A stretch of 64,000 nt of DNA, taken from assembly GCF_019393635.1 (NCBI RefSeq), contig NC_057863.1, positions 644,277,306-644,341,305 on the forward strand. Reading direction: 5' to 3'. The DNA is from Dromiciops gliroides (taxonomy: Eukaryota > Chordata > Mammalia > Microbiotheria > Microbiotheriidae). A model generated the notes under the pieces. That model searched no databases and was not told the DNA's origin. It saw only the letters and a program-made list of their open reading frames with translations. The position numbers and the translations under genes are program-made. How positions within the stretch are numbered: the first letter of the stretch is position 1; every line of letters begins with the position of its first letter. Positions 1 through 10,784 of this stretch are shown here, piece by piece.

Positions 1-50
1 AGGGGTGTCAAATTCAAATGAAAATGGAGGCTACTAAAGTCTACATAAGG

Positions 51-103
51 ATGTGTATGTGTATGTGTGTGTATGTGTGTGTGTGTGTGTGGGGGGGGTG
101 TTC
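51..103 (+). repeat. (TG)n microsatellite
   Basis: GTATGTGTGTG units run into a G-rich end. Low-complexity sequence at the left edge. Confidence 0.85.
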
Positions 104-204
104 ACATATTGACTTAGACAATTACATTAAAGTTATCTACATTTTACTGTATTTTTATTTATTTTGTTAAATATTTTCCAATTACATTTTGTTTGTTTGT
201 TTTT

Positions 205-341
205 TGCGGGGCAATGGGGGTTAAGTGACTTGCCCAGGGTCACACAGCTGGTAAGTGTCAAGTGTCTGAGGCCGGATTTGAACTCAGGTACTCCTGAATC
301 CAGGGCCGGTGCTTTATCCACTGCGCCACCTAGCCGCCCCC
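205..341 (-). mobile_element. tRNA-derived CORE-SINE, short type (reference copy)
   Basis: Read on the minus strand this starts GGGGGCGGCTAGGTGGCGCA and ends GGGTTAAGT...CCCCGCAAAAA. The pol III A box (TGGCGCAGTGG) and B box (AGTTCAAATCC) are visible, followed by the CORE segment shared with MIR (TAGCTGTGTGACCCTGGGC). The body is about 135 bases with an A-rich tail, the type moved by L1. All 'short type' entries below share this structure. Confidence 0.9.
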
Positions 342-864
342 TCCAATTACATTTTAATATGGTCTGGACCACATTCAGGAATATTGGTTGTGTGGTTGAT
401 ATCTTTGCTCTAGGCAATTCATTAAGTTGCAGAGAAGGAAGTTCCTCAACCACTGAAATCAGGTGCAGTCCCTACCCCCTATCCTACTATGAGTACATAG
501 GGATGTGCTGGTAAACATTCCACAACCAGCTCTTTAGAAAAAAAAATGTATGCATGACACACCTCTAAGTTTAATCCTCATTATTGGCATTTTCTTTATT
601 ACTTTCTAAGTCTAGAAATCAATAAAACAATAAATCAAGCAGCTAATTTGTAGAATTTGTAGGTTTCTAAGGTGCAAATGTTCACACTGAAAATTAAATA
701 GCTATCAGAAGGCAGTTTGAGCTGGCTCAAGTGTACCCCTTCAGGTGATGTACTGTAGTTACAGAGAATGACTGAAATTAGTTCTTGGTCTGAAGGGGTT
801 TATATTCTATCTGAGGGAGATGATATGTGCATAAATGGGTACATATAAGATATAAGCAAGAGAA
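342..864. other. No gene or recognised repeat
   Basis: A+T-rich sequence without an open frame that resembles a known protein. I see nothing assignable. Confidence 0.5.
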
Positions 865-1560
865 GAAGATTCTGGGAAGACGGTGGAGTAGGTCAGAAAA
901 CTTTTGGCTCTCCAAATTTCCTTCACAAAGAAAGACAGAACATTGCCTCAGAGCAGTAAAAATAAACATGGGGTAAAGCAGATGTCCTCTAGGGGCAGGG
1001 GTTCAGCCTGAGGGAAGTGCAAACACCTCCAGCTGACTCTGCAGAATCAACAAGCAAGTCCTAGGGGGAGCTAAGGTTGTGAGGCAGCCTCAGCCTTGGA
1101 AACTTTCATCTCACAGACAGTGTGGGAGTCTGATGGTTGAGTAGGAGAAGATTGAAAGACCTTCTACTGTCCAGGGATGCCAATCACAGACGTGCCTGTG
1201 GAGAGAAGGACTAGCACACACCTGGTGAGTGCAGTAGTGGGGGGTGAGGACTCTGTGGGCACCTGCAAGAGAGCAGACTCCCTGATTTCAGTTCCAGGGC
1301 AGAGAAGACAGTTGTAGTTTGCAGCCATTGGAGGAAGGACAGGAAGTAAGATCATTTGTAGGATAGATTGGCTGGGGGCCTAGTGGAGGCCTAGGAGTGA
1401 AGAGGAGAACCCAAGCTTGGGTCCCAAGACAAATGTCAGAAAATAACTGTTAAAACAAATGAACAAATAACTAGATAAAATGAGCAAGCAAAGGAGAAAG
1501 AACCCAACCATAGATAGTTACTATGGAGATAGAGAAGAAAAGTCACTCCCCCTTTAAAAA
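865..1560 (+). mobile_element. LINE 5' UTR and start of ORF1 (L1-like), plus strand
   Basis: Begins near AGATTCTGGGAAGACGGTGG, a start typical of L1-type LINEs. An ORF1-like reading frame opens at 1480 (MSKQRRKNPTIDSYYGD). It continues after SINE insertions and a 2.2 kb insertion at 4187-4680. Confidence 0.6.
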
Positions 1561-1586
1561 ATTTTTATTATTTTTATTTTATTTTT

Positions 1587-1723
1587 TGCAGGGCAATGAG
1601 GGTTAAGTAACTTGCCCAGGGTCACACAGCTAGTAAGTGTCAAGTGCCTCAGGCTGGATTTGAACTCAGGTCCTCCTGAATCCAGGGCTGGTGCTTTATC
1701 CGCTGTGCCACCTAGCTGCCCCC
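1587..1723 (-). mobile_element. CORE-SINE, short type, inside LINE ORF1
   Basis: Full-length copy with head at 1723 and A-rich tail towards 1550; inserted in the plus-strand LINE. Confidence 0.9.
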
Positions 1724-1816
1724 CACCCTTTTTTAAATTGAGAAATGTCAAATGGTCCCAAGCAAAAAGAGTTATTGAAAGAACTTAAAAATGACTTTTT
1801 TCTTTTCCTTTTTTTT

Positions 1817-1952
1817 GCAGGGTATTGAGGGTTAAGTGACCTGTCCAGGGTCACATAGCTAGTAAGTGTCAAGTGTCTGAGGCTGGATTTGAACTCAGGT
1901 CCTCCTGAATCCAAGGCTAGTGCTTTATCCACTGCACCACCTAGCTGCCCCC
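1817..1952 (-). mobile_element. CORE-SINE, short type, inside LINE ORF1
   Basis: Second copy in the same LINE, same orientation, about 100 bases from the first. Confidence 0.9.
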
Positions 1953-2039
1953 TTTTTTATTTTCTAAAAATGACTTTAAAAACCAAATAAGAATACAGGC
2001 TGAAGCATGCTATTTTTACTTTTTTTTCTTTCTTTTTTC

Positions 2040-3060
2040 CCTTTTTAGTCTTCTTATACAAGATGACTAATATGGAAATATTTTTATATAATTGCACATG
2101 AAAAAAAAGAGATGTTTGTTGCATTTTCAAGTCATCAAAGTAAAGTGGGCTACTCCAAATGTTGTTAATTTTTTTCTCTTGGAAGCTTTAGATTTAGGGG
2201 CCCTGATGTTGACATCTTCCTCTGAGGGTGCCCCTTGGTCTTCCTTGTTACTGAAGAAACTTTCTATGGTCCTCATCTTTCTCTGTCAGCTCATCTCACC
2301 TTTCTTTTACTTGACTTTTAGCTCCTTAAAGTGTGGCACTTGGGGCAGCTAGATGGCGCAGTGGTTAAAGCACCGGCCCTGGATTCAGGAGTACCTGAGT
2401 TCAAATCTGGCCTCAGACACTTGACACTTACTAGCTGTGTGACCGTGGGCAAGTCACTTAACCCCCATTGCCTAAAAAAAAAAAAAAAAAAAAAAGTGTG
2501 GCACTGTTTCCAGGCTGCAGTATCCCAAGCTTAAGAAGTCCCAGGTGGTATTATTTAAGGAGAATCAGGTTTTTCACTCACCGGGCCTGTTCCCTGGTCC
2601 TAGATGACCCCAGACCAACTTGCTAATCAACCAGCTTTGTGTGTTGTGTTTGTTAGCTCTGACAAGCCTGTGCCCCTCCCCCACCTGGGCCACTGCTACT
2701 CAAGCCAACCTCCTGGTTCTCAGCAGGGGTGTAAAATCCAAGTTCTGCCTTAGCACCAGCATAGGCCCCTGTAGTCTCCCCCCTGCCCAGGGCTCAGCCC
2801 TCTCACCAGACTGTGAGCTTAGTTCCAGACAACTCTGGTGCTTCAGCTAATTCAGAGGCTCTGGGGGTCTCCTTCTCTGGTGAGGACTTCCTGGGACTGG
2901 ATCTGTGTCAGGGTGACTGTGGGGTTGGGCTTGACTCCTGCATCAGCACAGGAGCTCCCTCCTTCTGACCTTCCAAGCCATTCTTGGTTAGAAAATGATT
3001 TCAGCACATTCTTCTGTGAGTTTTTTGTTAATTTTTTTCTCAGAGAAAAATAGATATAAA
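2040..3060 (-). mobile_element. L1-type LINE 5' part (5' UTR and ORF1 N-terminus), minus strand
   Basis: 2160-2330 and 2500-2660 closely match 45515-45820, the ORF1 start and 5' UTR of the element at 43.3-45.8 kb. Interrupted by the SINE at 2341-2492. ORF1 continues for only a short distance; the rest is absent. Confidence 0.7.
2341..2492 (+). mobile_element. CORE-SINE, short type, with target-site duplication
   Basis: Flanked by AAAGTGTGGCACT at 2328-2340 and 2493-2505 (exact 13 bases). Tail of about 20 A. The exact duplication indicates a young insertion. Confidence 0.95.
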
Positions 3061-3099
3061 AATTTAGTGACCTTCTGCTCTACTTAATACTTTAAATTC

Positions 3100-4010
3100 C
3101 ATTTAATTCATAAAGTATTTATGTGCTAGGCCTAGTAAAATAATGGAATTTGGCAGACGCTCAGGGGTCTGGCCTGGTTGATTTAGTAGTGTTTGAATTG
3201 GGTGTGAATGAGAAACTACTAAGTACCCACTTAAGATGATTAGATTTTTAGCCACACCAGGCCAGCCCTGTTAAACCTAGTTTAAACTTGGCCAGCCCTG
3301 AGAAGGAGTGTCCTCAGAGGCTTTGGACTGCATCATAAACAGAGGACCAGTGTCAGCCACACAACTTGAGTCCAGAGTCAACCAGAGTCCAGACCAGAGT
3401 CCAGTTTCACTAATGACATTTCAACACTCAAAGAAGACAAGATTTCAAAGACTTGAAATGAACAGTTTTGTTTTTCTCCTGTTATTATATACACCATCTG
3501 TAATGTGTATTTAAGGTAGAAAAAGGGACTCCAAGTAGGAAATGGGTCGTTCCTGCCTTGCCTCGAGGATCTTTCAGAGTGGACTGGAAACTGGCTGCAC
3601 AACTGACTCCCATAGAAATTACAGACCCCCTGGTGGTGAGTTAATAAAATCCAGCTCTTTGAATTAGTTGAGCTGGAAACGAGTTTGAGTTTGAGACAGT
3701 CTTTGCTAGAGCCAGGGAGATTATCCATTTTCCTCTTTCCCTATTCCCTTGTCCTTGACTTTGTTAATTTCACCTTTTCTGTGTATTTTATTCCCAGTAA
3801 TAAAACCTGATTTGTTTGTGGAAAAGAGGCTGTCCATCCCCTTTCTTATTGGCCTGGGAGAAATAACTAAAAAGGCAGTTTGGAGGGGAGGAAACTTTGG
3901 ATTGAGAGGTCCCTCATTATTTTCTGAACCCCAATATTTAGTGAGCCACCTAATTAACTTTCCCCATATTAAATTTGGCCCCTACACACTGTTCTAAATT
4001 CTATGATGGA
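3100..4010 (+). mobile_element. Possible solo LTR of an endogenous retrovirus-like element (fossil)
   Basis: Sequence ends with an LTR-like arrangement: AATAAA near 3800, a short downstream segment, and a GGCCCCTACA-type end. No internal coding region lies beside it. Family and borders are uncertain; it looks old and fragmentary. Confidence 0.25.
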
Positions 4011-4186
4011 TTTCAGAAATGGTGGGGGGCAAGACTATTAAATGAGAGTATATCTCTGAATATTCCATATAAGGTTATTCAGAATGAGACTGTTCTGATG
4101 GTTGAATAGTCATATGATTTTATATTTTATGTTCCATTGATATTGTTATATATGTCTGTAATTTATAAAATCACATGTCTCTTTTT

Positions 4187-4680
4187 AAAAACCAAATAAG
4201 AGAGACTGAGGAAAAATTAGAAAAAAATAAAAGCAATCCAAGAAAATCAAGAAAATTATGAAAAGAAAGTCAACCAATTTGAAATAGAGAATCAAAGACT
4301 TAAGGAAGAAAATAATTCCTTGAAAAGTAGAATTTGGCAAGGGGAAAGATAATGATATTCTAAGACAACAAGAAATAAAACAAAACCAAAAGAATGCAAA
4401 AATAGAAGAGAAAGTGAAACATCTAATCAGAGAAACAACTGATTTGTAGAACACATCAAGGGAAAATAATATAAGAACAATTAGACTACCTGAAATTATG
4501 ATTAAAAAAGAATCATACAATATTACAAGAAATTAACAAGGAAATTTGCTCTGGAGTTCTAGAACAAGAAGGCAAAGCAGGAATAGAAAAAAAATCTACC
4601 AATCACCACCTAAAAGAGATCCCAGAAGAAAAACCTACAGGAATATCACAGCCAAGTTCCAAAGCTCCTAGGTTAAGGGG
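4187..4680 (+). mobile_element. LINE ORF1 coiled-coil part, plus strand (continuation of 865-1560)
   Basis: Translation shows a charged coiled coil rich in E, K, N and L (for example YEKKVNQFEIENQRLKEENN), the signature of LINE ORF1p N-terminal regions. Several frame breaks are present; ends in an AT repeat at about 4690. Confidence 0.65.
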
Positions 4681-4687
4681 AAAAAAA

Positions 4688-4733
4688 AATATATATATAT
4701 GTATATACATATATATATATATATGTATATATT
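4688..4733 (+). repeat. (TA)n microsatellite
   Basis: ATATATATATGTATATACATATATA-type tract directly at the tail of the next SINE. Confidence 0.85.
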
Positions 4734-4874
4734 TGTGGGGGGGGCAATGAAGGTTAAGTGACTTGCCCAGGGTCACACAGCTAGTAAGTGTCAGGTATCC
4801 AAGGCTGGATTTGAACTCAGGTCTTCCTACATCCAGGGCTGGTGCTTTATCCACTGCGCCACCTAGCCGCCCCC
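4734..4874 (-). mobile_element. CORE-SINE, short type
   Basis: Full-length; head GGGGGCGGCTAGGTGGCGCA at 4874. Its tail merges into the TA repeat. Confidence 0.9.
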
Positions 4875-5239
4875 ACCTAGCTGCTTTTAAGAACATCACT
4901 TTTGACAGGTGAGTAGAAGATAGATTAAGGTGTGAAGAAGCTTGTGTCAGGCAGACCCACCAACAGGCTATTAAAATAGTCCAGATGCCAGGTAAAAAAG
5001 GCCTATAGCAAGGTGGTAGTTATATAAGTGGAGAGAAAAGGAGACATTCAAGAGATGTGATAAGGATTGAAGCAAAAAAACCCCCCATTTCAACAAATTG
5101 GCCATGTGGGGTGAGTGTTAATGTGAGTGAGGAATTTAGGGTGATATTGAGGTTGAAAATCCAGGTGACTAGGAGAATGATGGTGCCTTGGATGGAAATA
5201 GGGCATTTTGGAAGAAGGGAACAAAAGAGAAGGAAAGGA

Positions 5240-5500
5240 AAGGAATGAGCATTAATATAGTGCCTACTATGTACCAAGCACTAAAAAAACCTCCAAATAT
5301 CATCTCATTTGATCCTCACAACAACTCTACAATGTAGGTGATGTTATTGTTCCCATTTTATAGTTGAGGAAACTGAGATAAAGAGAGGTTAAGTGGCTTG
5401 CCTAGAGTCATGCAGCTAGTAAGTGTCTGAGCCTGGATTTGAAGCCAGGTCTTCTGAGCTCCAGGGGTAGTGCTCTATCCCCTGTGCCACCAACTGCCTC
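5240..5500 (-). mobile_element. MIR-type old SINE
   Basis: Contains TCTCATTTGATCCTCACAACAACTCTACAATGTAGG-like sequence, TTGAGGAAACTGAG and GGTTAAGTGGCTTGCCTAGAGTCA, all diagnostic of MIR; well diverged. Confidence 0.8.
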
Positions 5501-5912
5501 TAAAAAGAGGAGAGTTTTAGGGGGAAAGATAATGAGTTCTGTTTTGGACCTGTTGATTTCGAGATGCCTTCAGGACATCCAATTCAAGATGTCTAAAAGT
5601 CAGTTTAACAACGTGAGACTGGTGCTCAAGAGAGATTAGGGCTGGATTAATAGATCTGGGAATCATCTGAGTAGAGATGACAACTGAACCCATAGATACT
5701 GATGATTATACCAAATGTGATAATGTAGAGGAAGAAGAGGAAAGGTCCCAGGATAAAGCCTTGGGGGAGATCCAAGTTGGTGTAATTTGGATAAAGATAC
5801 AGAGTAGGAAACTGAGAAGGCATGATCAGATATGTATGAGAACTAGGAGAGAGCTGGGCCACAAAAGCCTCAAGAGATAAAGACCGATAAACCTTTTTTA
5901 TTAAATTTTTTT
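5500..5912. other. No gene or recognised repeat
   Basis: Moderately A+G-rich. ATP-like or enzyme motifs are absent and no exon-like segment stands out. Confidence 0.5.
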
Positions 5913-6049
5913 GGTGGGGCAATGAGGGTTAAGTGACTTGCCCAGGGTCACACAGCTAGTAAGTGTCAAGTGTCTGAAGCTGGATTTGAACTCAGGTCCT
6001 CCTGAATCCAGGGCCGGTGCTTTATCCACTGAGCCACTTAGCCTCCCCT
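5912..6049 (-). mobile_element. CORE-SINE, short type
   Basis: Full-length; head slightly diverged (GGGGAGGCTAAGTGGCTCAG). Confidence 0.9.
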
Positions 6050-6240
6050 TTATTCATTTCTTGATATGTACCCAAGCACCGTGCTAAACACTGGGGAAAC
6101 AAATACATGCAAGCAAGATAGTATCTCCCCTCAAAGGCCTTTATTCTCATGGGGGAAGACAACTAGAGGGGTACTGGAAAGTGTTGGAGGAGGGTGCTCT
6201 TTATGAAGCATGGTCAGGAAACATCAAGGAAGTGGCATGG
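6050..6240 (+). mobile_element. Old LINE fragment (L2/L3-like)
   Basis: TTTATTCATTTCTTGATATG...AGCACCGTGCTAAACACTGGGG...CCCTCAAAGGCC resembles the ancient mammalian LINE tail with 'tgtgctaagcactgggg' and 'ccctcaaggag'. Confidence 0.5.
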
Positions 6241-6499
6241 AGGCATATGCCCTCAACACACTAAGGCAAAAACTCATCTATCAGAGCCACAGCATCCAAA
6301 AACAGAATCCAGGGTTTTGTGGGGGAGGAAGTAGAGATAGCAATGAAGGCAATTAAAATAGAAAAAGCACAGAGAGAAGAGAATATGAAGGAGAAGAGAG
6401 TAATCAACAGTGCCAAAGGCTGCAGAAAGATTAAAAAGTATGAGGACTGAGAAAAGGTCGTCAGATTTGACAATTCAGAGATCACTGTGGCTGATAGAA

Positions 6500-7490
6500 A
6501 AGGAAAGTGACAAATGTCGGAGAGGATATGGGGAAATTGGCACACTAATACACTGTTCTTGGAATTGTGAACTGATCCAACTATTTTGTAAAGGAATTTA
6601 GAACTACGCCCAAAGGGCTATAAAACTGTGCATCCCCTTTGATCCAGCAGTACCGCTACAAAAAGGAAACCTATATGCACAAAATATTTATAGCAGCTCT
6701 TTTTTTGTGGTGGCAAAGAATAAGGTAATTGAGGGGATGCCCATTAAATGAGGAATGGCTGAAAAAGTTGTGATATAAGATTGTGATGGAATATTATTCG
6801 ATGAGCAGGATGCTTTCAGAAAAACCTGGAAAGGCTTACAAGGACTGATGCAGGGGTGGCTAGGTGGCGCAGTGGATAAAGCACTGGCCCTGGATTCAGG
6901 AGTACCTGAGTTCAAATCCGGCCTCAGACACTTGACACTTACTAGCTCTGTGACCCTGGGCAAGTCACTTAACCCCCATTGTCCCGCAAAAACAAAAACA
7001 AAACAAAAAAACAAGGACTGATGCAAAGTGCAGTAAGCATAGCTAGGAGAACATTTTACACAGTAATGGCAATATTATACAATGATCCCCTGTGAATGAC
7101 TTAGTTATTTCCAGCAATAGAAATATCCAAAACAATTCCAATGGACTCATGATAAAATGTGCTTATCCACCTCCAGAGAAAGAACTGATGGAATCTGAAT
7201 GTAGATCAAAGCATACTGTTTTTTTGTTTGTTTGGTTTGGACTTTATTTTCCTTGTATTTTTTTGTCTGAGTTTTCTTTCATAACCTGAAAAAATACAGA
7301 AATATGTTTTGCATGACTTTTTTCAAATTGGTTGCCTTCTCAATGAAGTGGCAGGGGTAGGGGGAGGGAAGGTGGGAAGAGAATTTGGGGTTCAAAATTG
7401 TAAAAAACAAAGGTTCAAAATTGTTTTTACATGTAATTGGGAAAAATAAAATATTAAAATTAAAAATTAAGAGGCACTAGAAAAAAAAGA
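6500..7490 (+). mobile_element. L1 3' end (ORF2 C-terminus and 3' UTR)
   Basis: Translation of 6505-6600 gives GYGEIGTLIHCSWNCELIQL, matching the conserved L1 ORF2 C-terminal GxxGTLxHCWWxCxLxQ motif. The 3' UTR runs to an A-rich tail (AAAATAAAATATTAAAATT) near 7470. Frame-broken and 5'-truncated; interrupted by a SINE at 6853. Confidence 0.85.
6853..7010 (+). mobile_element. CORE-SINE, short type, with target-site duplication
   Basis: Flanked by ACAAGGACTGATGCA at 6838-6852 and 7011-7025, exact 15 bases. Inserted in the L1 3' end. Confidence 0.95.
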
Positions 7491-7614
7491 GATCACTGGT
7501 AACTTTGGAGAGAGAAGTTTTGGGTGAATGATGAGGTTGGAAGACAAACTAAAGGAGAGTTTAGAAGTGAGAGAAGAAGTGGAGACACCAATTGTAGTTA
7601 GCCTTAAGGAGTTC

Positions 7615-7835
7615 TGAGGCAGCTAGGTGATGCAGTGGCTAGAATCCTCAGCTAATCTTCCTGAGTTCAAATCTAACCTGAGCCACTGATTAGCTGTATG
7701 ACCCATGGCAAGTGACTTAACATTGTTTGCCTCAGTTTCTTCATGTATAAAATGAGCTGGAGAAGGAAATGGCAGACCCCTCCAGTATCTTTCCCACAAG
7801 GAAGAGTCAGACACGACTGAAACGATAGCTTAAAG
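7615..7835 (+). mobile_element. SINE, long type with RTE/BovB-like tail (Mar1-like)
   Basis: Same tRNA/CORE head as the short type, but continues with CTCAGTTTCTTCATGTATAAAATGAG, GAGAAGGAAATGGCAGACC and ends AGAGTCAGACACGACTGAAAC. That last motif is shared with BovB/RTE LINE 3' ends, so this lineage was probably moved by an RTE LINE. All 'long type' entries share it. Confidence 0.8.
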
Positions 7836-7848
7836 AATTCAGCTACAG

Positions 7849-7990
7849 GAGCAGCTAGATGGTGAAGTGGATAGAGTACTGGCCCTGGATTCAGGAGGAC
7901 CTGAGTTCAAATCTGACCTCAGACATTTGGCACTTACTAGCTGTGTGACCCTGCTCTTAACTCCAACTGCACCACCAAAAAAAAAAAAAA
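7849..7990 (+). mobile_element. CORE-SINE, short type
   Basis: Head AGCAGCTAGATGGTGAAGTGG; slightly shortened before the A tail. Confidence 0.85.
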
Positions 7991-8040
7991 GTCTCCCTAA
8001 CCCTCATACTTGAGGACTTCAATATAAATTTCAAATTTGG

Positions 8041-8199
8041 GGGGCAGCTAGGTGGCACAGTGGATAGAGCACTGGCCCTGGAGTCAGGAGGACCTGAGTT
8101 CAAATCCAGCCTCAGACTGTTGACACTTATTAGCTGTGTGACCCTGGGCAACCCCAATTCCCTCACCAAACCCCACCCCCCCAAAACAAAACAAAAAAA
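8041..8199 (+). mobile_element. CORE-SINE, short type
   Basis: Head GGGGCAGCTAGGTGGCACAG; tail ACAAAACAAAAAAAG. Followed by AATTCAGCTACA, which also occurs at 7837-7848 before the previous copy. Confidence 0.9.
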
Positions 8200-8547
8200 G
8201 AATTCAGCTACAAAAGGGACAAAATATAGAATGATAGTGAGGACAGACAGGGTTAATTAAGTATTTTTAAGGCTATGGGAGACATGAGTGAGTTTCCAGG
8301 AGGCAGGAAAGAAGCCAATGGATAAGGAAAAATTGAGGATTAATGAGAGATCAGGGGTCACCTCCTGGAGAAGACAAAATGGGAGAGGATCAAGGGTTTG
8401 CTTTGACAAGAGAAAAGCTGCCTCTTTATGGGAGATGGGAGCAGAGGAAGAGATGGTGGGAGAAGATACATAAGGCATGTAAGATGAGGAAGAGAAAAAA
8501 GGGAGATCCACTAGAATGTTTTTTGTGTTTTGTTATGTTTTGCTTTT

Positions 8548-8683
8548 GCAGGGCAATGAGGGTTAAGTGACTTGTCCAGGGTCACACAACTAGTAAGTGT
8601 CAAATGTCTGAGGCTGGATTTAAACTCAGATCCTCCTGAATCCAGGGCTGGTTCTTTATCCACTGAGCCACCTAGCTGCCCCC
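8548..8683 (-). mobile_element. CORE-SINE, short type
   Basis: Full-length; flanked by CTAGAATGTTTTT-like sequence on both sides (8511-8523 and 8683-8695), a likely target-site duplication. Confidence 0.9.
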
Positions 8684-8699
8684 TAGAATGTTTTTAATT

Positions 8700-9595
8700 G
8701 TTTAGATAAAGTATGGAGTGTGAGGTAAGATCCTCAGAGTTGAAAGAAAAAATCTTAACCAGAGGGTATGCAGTCTGGCTTTCATCAGCTGGATTTTTGA
8801 CTCAGCATTGGACTGGAACTGAGGAATTGACTCTCCTTATCCAAAAGAGGATTTCTAGTCACTCTAGCCTAGATGCCTGGATCTGAGATGACTGGCCTGT
8901 GGCTCTGAAGAGAGGAATCCCATAAATCAGTAGCAAGTACCAAAAAAATGACTTACCCCCTCAAAGATGCTCACTGGGGAACAGTAGGTAATTGATATTC
9001 AGTGGGTGCTCACCCAAGACCTGCTGCCCAGCAGGAGACATCCCAGAAATCACAGTGCTCATGTGCAGGCTCAGCAAAGATCTAAGTCATGACATTTCTA
9101 GAAGATACAGATGCTTCTGCCATGATGGCACCATGTTTTGCCTCGGCACGTGTCCCCACATATGTCCCGACATCTGTGTCCATTTTTCCCGATGATGCAA
9201 TGTGTATTTATGGGTGACTGTGTCACCAGGTTTGTGGAGAGAATTTTCCATGTTTATTTATCTTATTATATGACTCTATCAAATGCTTTTGCTTTGTGTC
9301 CTTTGCCTAATAACAACAAAGTTGTTATTTTGGGAGTTTGTGAGCTATGGTTTTAAGTGGATGCAGACTTAAAGAGTACCTTGGATCTGTGGTAGCTTTT
9401 CTGAGGGCCTTATGTGGGATGTGGGGATGATGACTTAAGACCAGGACAGGGAGACATGGCCTCTTCCCCAGGTCCCTAAAATCTAGTGGAGGTACGTGAA
9501 ACATGAGCATCCATATCCTTTTCCTGGGCCTGTCTTTTGTTTTGCAGTCCCTACCACCATGCCTGTCTTCCGCCTCTCTCCACTCCACTCTTTTA
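8700..9595. other. No gene or recognised repeat
   Basis: Mostly unique-looking sequence. Short open frames in several phases carry no recognisable domain. Confidence 0.5.
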
Positions 9596-9597
9596 AA

Positions 9598-10200
9598 ATT
9601 AATTAATTAAGAATTTTCCCACACCTTACAAATAAAAACAAATTGTAACATTGATTTTTAAAACTTTGTGTTCCAAATTCTCATCCTTCCTCCCTATCCC
9701 CCCTTAAAAACTAAAGCAATTCAATATAAGTTATACATGTACAATTATGCAAAATATAGTAGACAAAAAATCTTTAGAAAAATGAACTAACAACAACAAA
9801 ATATCCTTTCATCTGTATTCAGGAGCCATCAATTCTTTTTTATTTTTTTTTGGTGAGGCAATTGGGGTTAAGTGACTTGCCCAGGGTCACACAGCTAGTA
9901 AGTGTTAAGTGTCTGAGGCCAGATTTGAACTCAGGTCCCCCTGAATCCAGGACTGGTGCTCTATCCACTGCACCACCTAGCTGCCCCACCATCAGTTCTT
10001 TCTCTGTAGATGGATTGCATTTTTCATAAGTCCTTCAGAGTTGTCTTGGATCATGGCATTGCTGAAAATAACTAAGTTATTCTCAGTAGATCATCTTACA
10101 ATTTTGCTGTTATTTTGTATACAGTACATTTCACTTTGCATCAGCCCATGTAAGTCTTTCCAGGTTTTTCTGATAGCATCCTGCTCATATTTTTTAAAAA
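9598..10200 (-). mobile_element. L1 3' end, minus strand
   Basis: Starts with the reversed tail AATTTTCCCACACCTTACAAATAAAAACAAATTGT and runs through sequence that also appears at 12110-12560 and 35510-35957. Ends abruptly after TTTCTGATAGCATCCTGCT. Interrupted by the SINE at 9851. Confidence 0.75.
9851..9987 (-). mobile_element. CORE-SINE, short type, in L1 3' end
   Basis: Flanked by CCATCAATTCTTT (9827) and CCATCAGTTCTTT (9988), a likely target duplication with one change. Confidence 0.9.
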
Positions 10201-10251
10201 TAGCAAACTACATTTACATAGTACTTTAAAGGGAGATTTCCTTACAAAACA

Positions 10252-10329
10252 CCCATGAGGTTGATTATTGCAACAACCATAATAACAAATGTTAGCTATT
10301 ATTGTTGTTGCAATAATCAACCTCATAGG
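10252..10329. repeat. Near-perfect inverted repeat (hairpin), 33-base arms
   Basis: Arms 10252-10284 and 10297-10329 match as reverse complements at 31 of 33 positions, with a 12-base loop. The sequence lies in or beside a MIR-like fragment (AGTACTTTAAAG). Confidence 0.85.
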
Positions 10330-10357
10330 TATTTCACTCCACTTTTTTTTTTTTTTT

Positions 10358-10493
10358 GGTGAGGCAATTGGGGTTAAGTGACCTGTCCAGGGTCACACAG
10401 CTAGTAAGTATCAAGTGTCTGAGGCCGGATTTGAACTCAGGTCCTCCTGACTTCAGGGCCAGTGCTCTATCCACTGTGCCACCTAGCTGCCCC
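10358..10493 (-). mobile_element. CORE-SINE, short type
   Basis: Flanked by TTTCACTCCACTTTTT (10331) and CACTCCATTTCTTC (10492), consistent with a short target duplication. Confidence 0.9.
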
Positions 10494-10784
10494 ACTCCAT
10501 TTCTTCTAAAGGGTCCCCTGTCTTTCTTGCCAATCCTGATTAACATTTCAAAAAATATATTTCAATTGGTTCTCCATCCTGTTTAGCTGAATTTGCCTCA
10601 TGGCACTGGAATTACTGCTTGTACCTCTACTTGGACATTAGAACATAGAACAATGAACACTTTTGGGATTGGCTGATAAGGAACCTTAGGAATGGATGAA
10701 CAAGTCAGACCAGATTTTAGGGAATAATCTCCCAACCTGGCATAAAGTCAGATATTCTGGGAGGGATACAGTCCTTGTACATAG

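Larger units (their letters stand above)
1975..4200. mobile_element. 2.2 kb insertion bounded by a 17-base direct repeat
   Basis: TTTAAAAACCAAATAAG occurs at 1975-1991 and 4184-4200. The plus-strand LINE ORF1 resumes after the second copy, so 1992-4183 was inserted into it. The insert holds minus-strand L1 5' sequence, a SINE, and a possible LTR fossil. Confidence 0.65.

Noticed and set aside
205-341. SINE heads as real tRNA genes
   Set aside because: A and B boxes are present but the sequence does not form a cloverleaf with a plausible anticodon arm and continues into the CORE segment.
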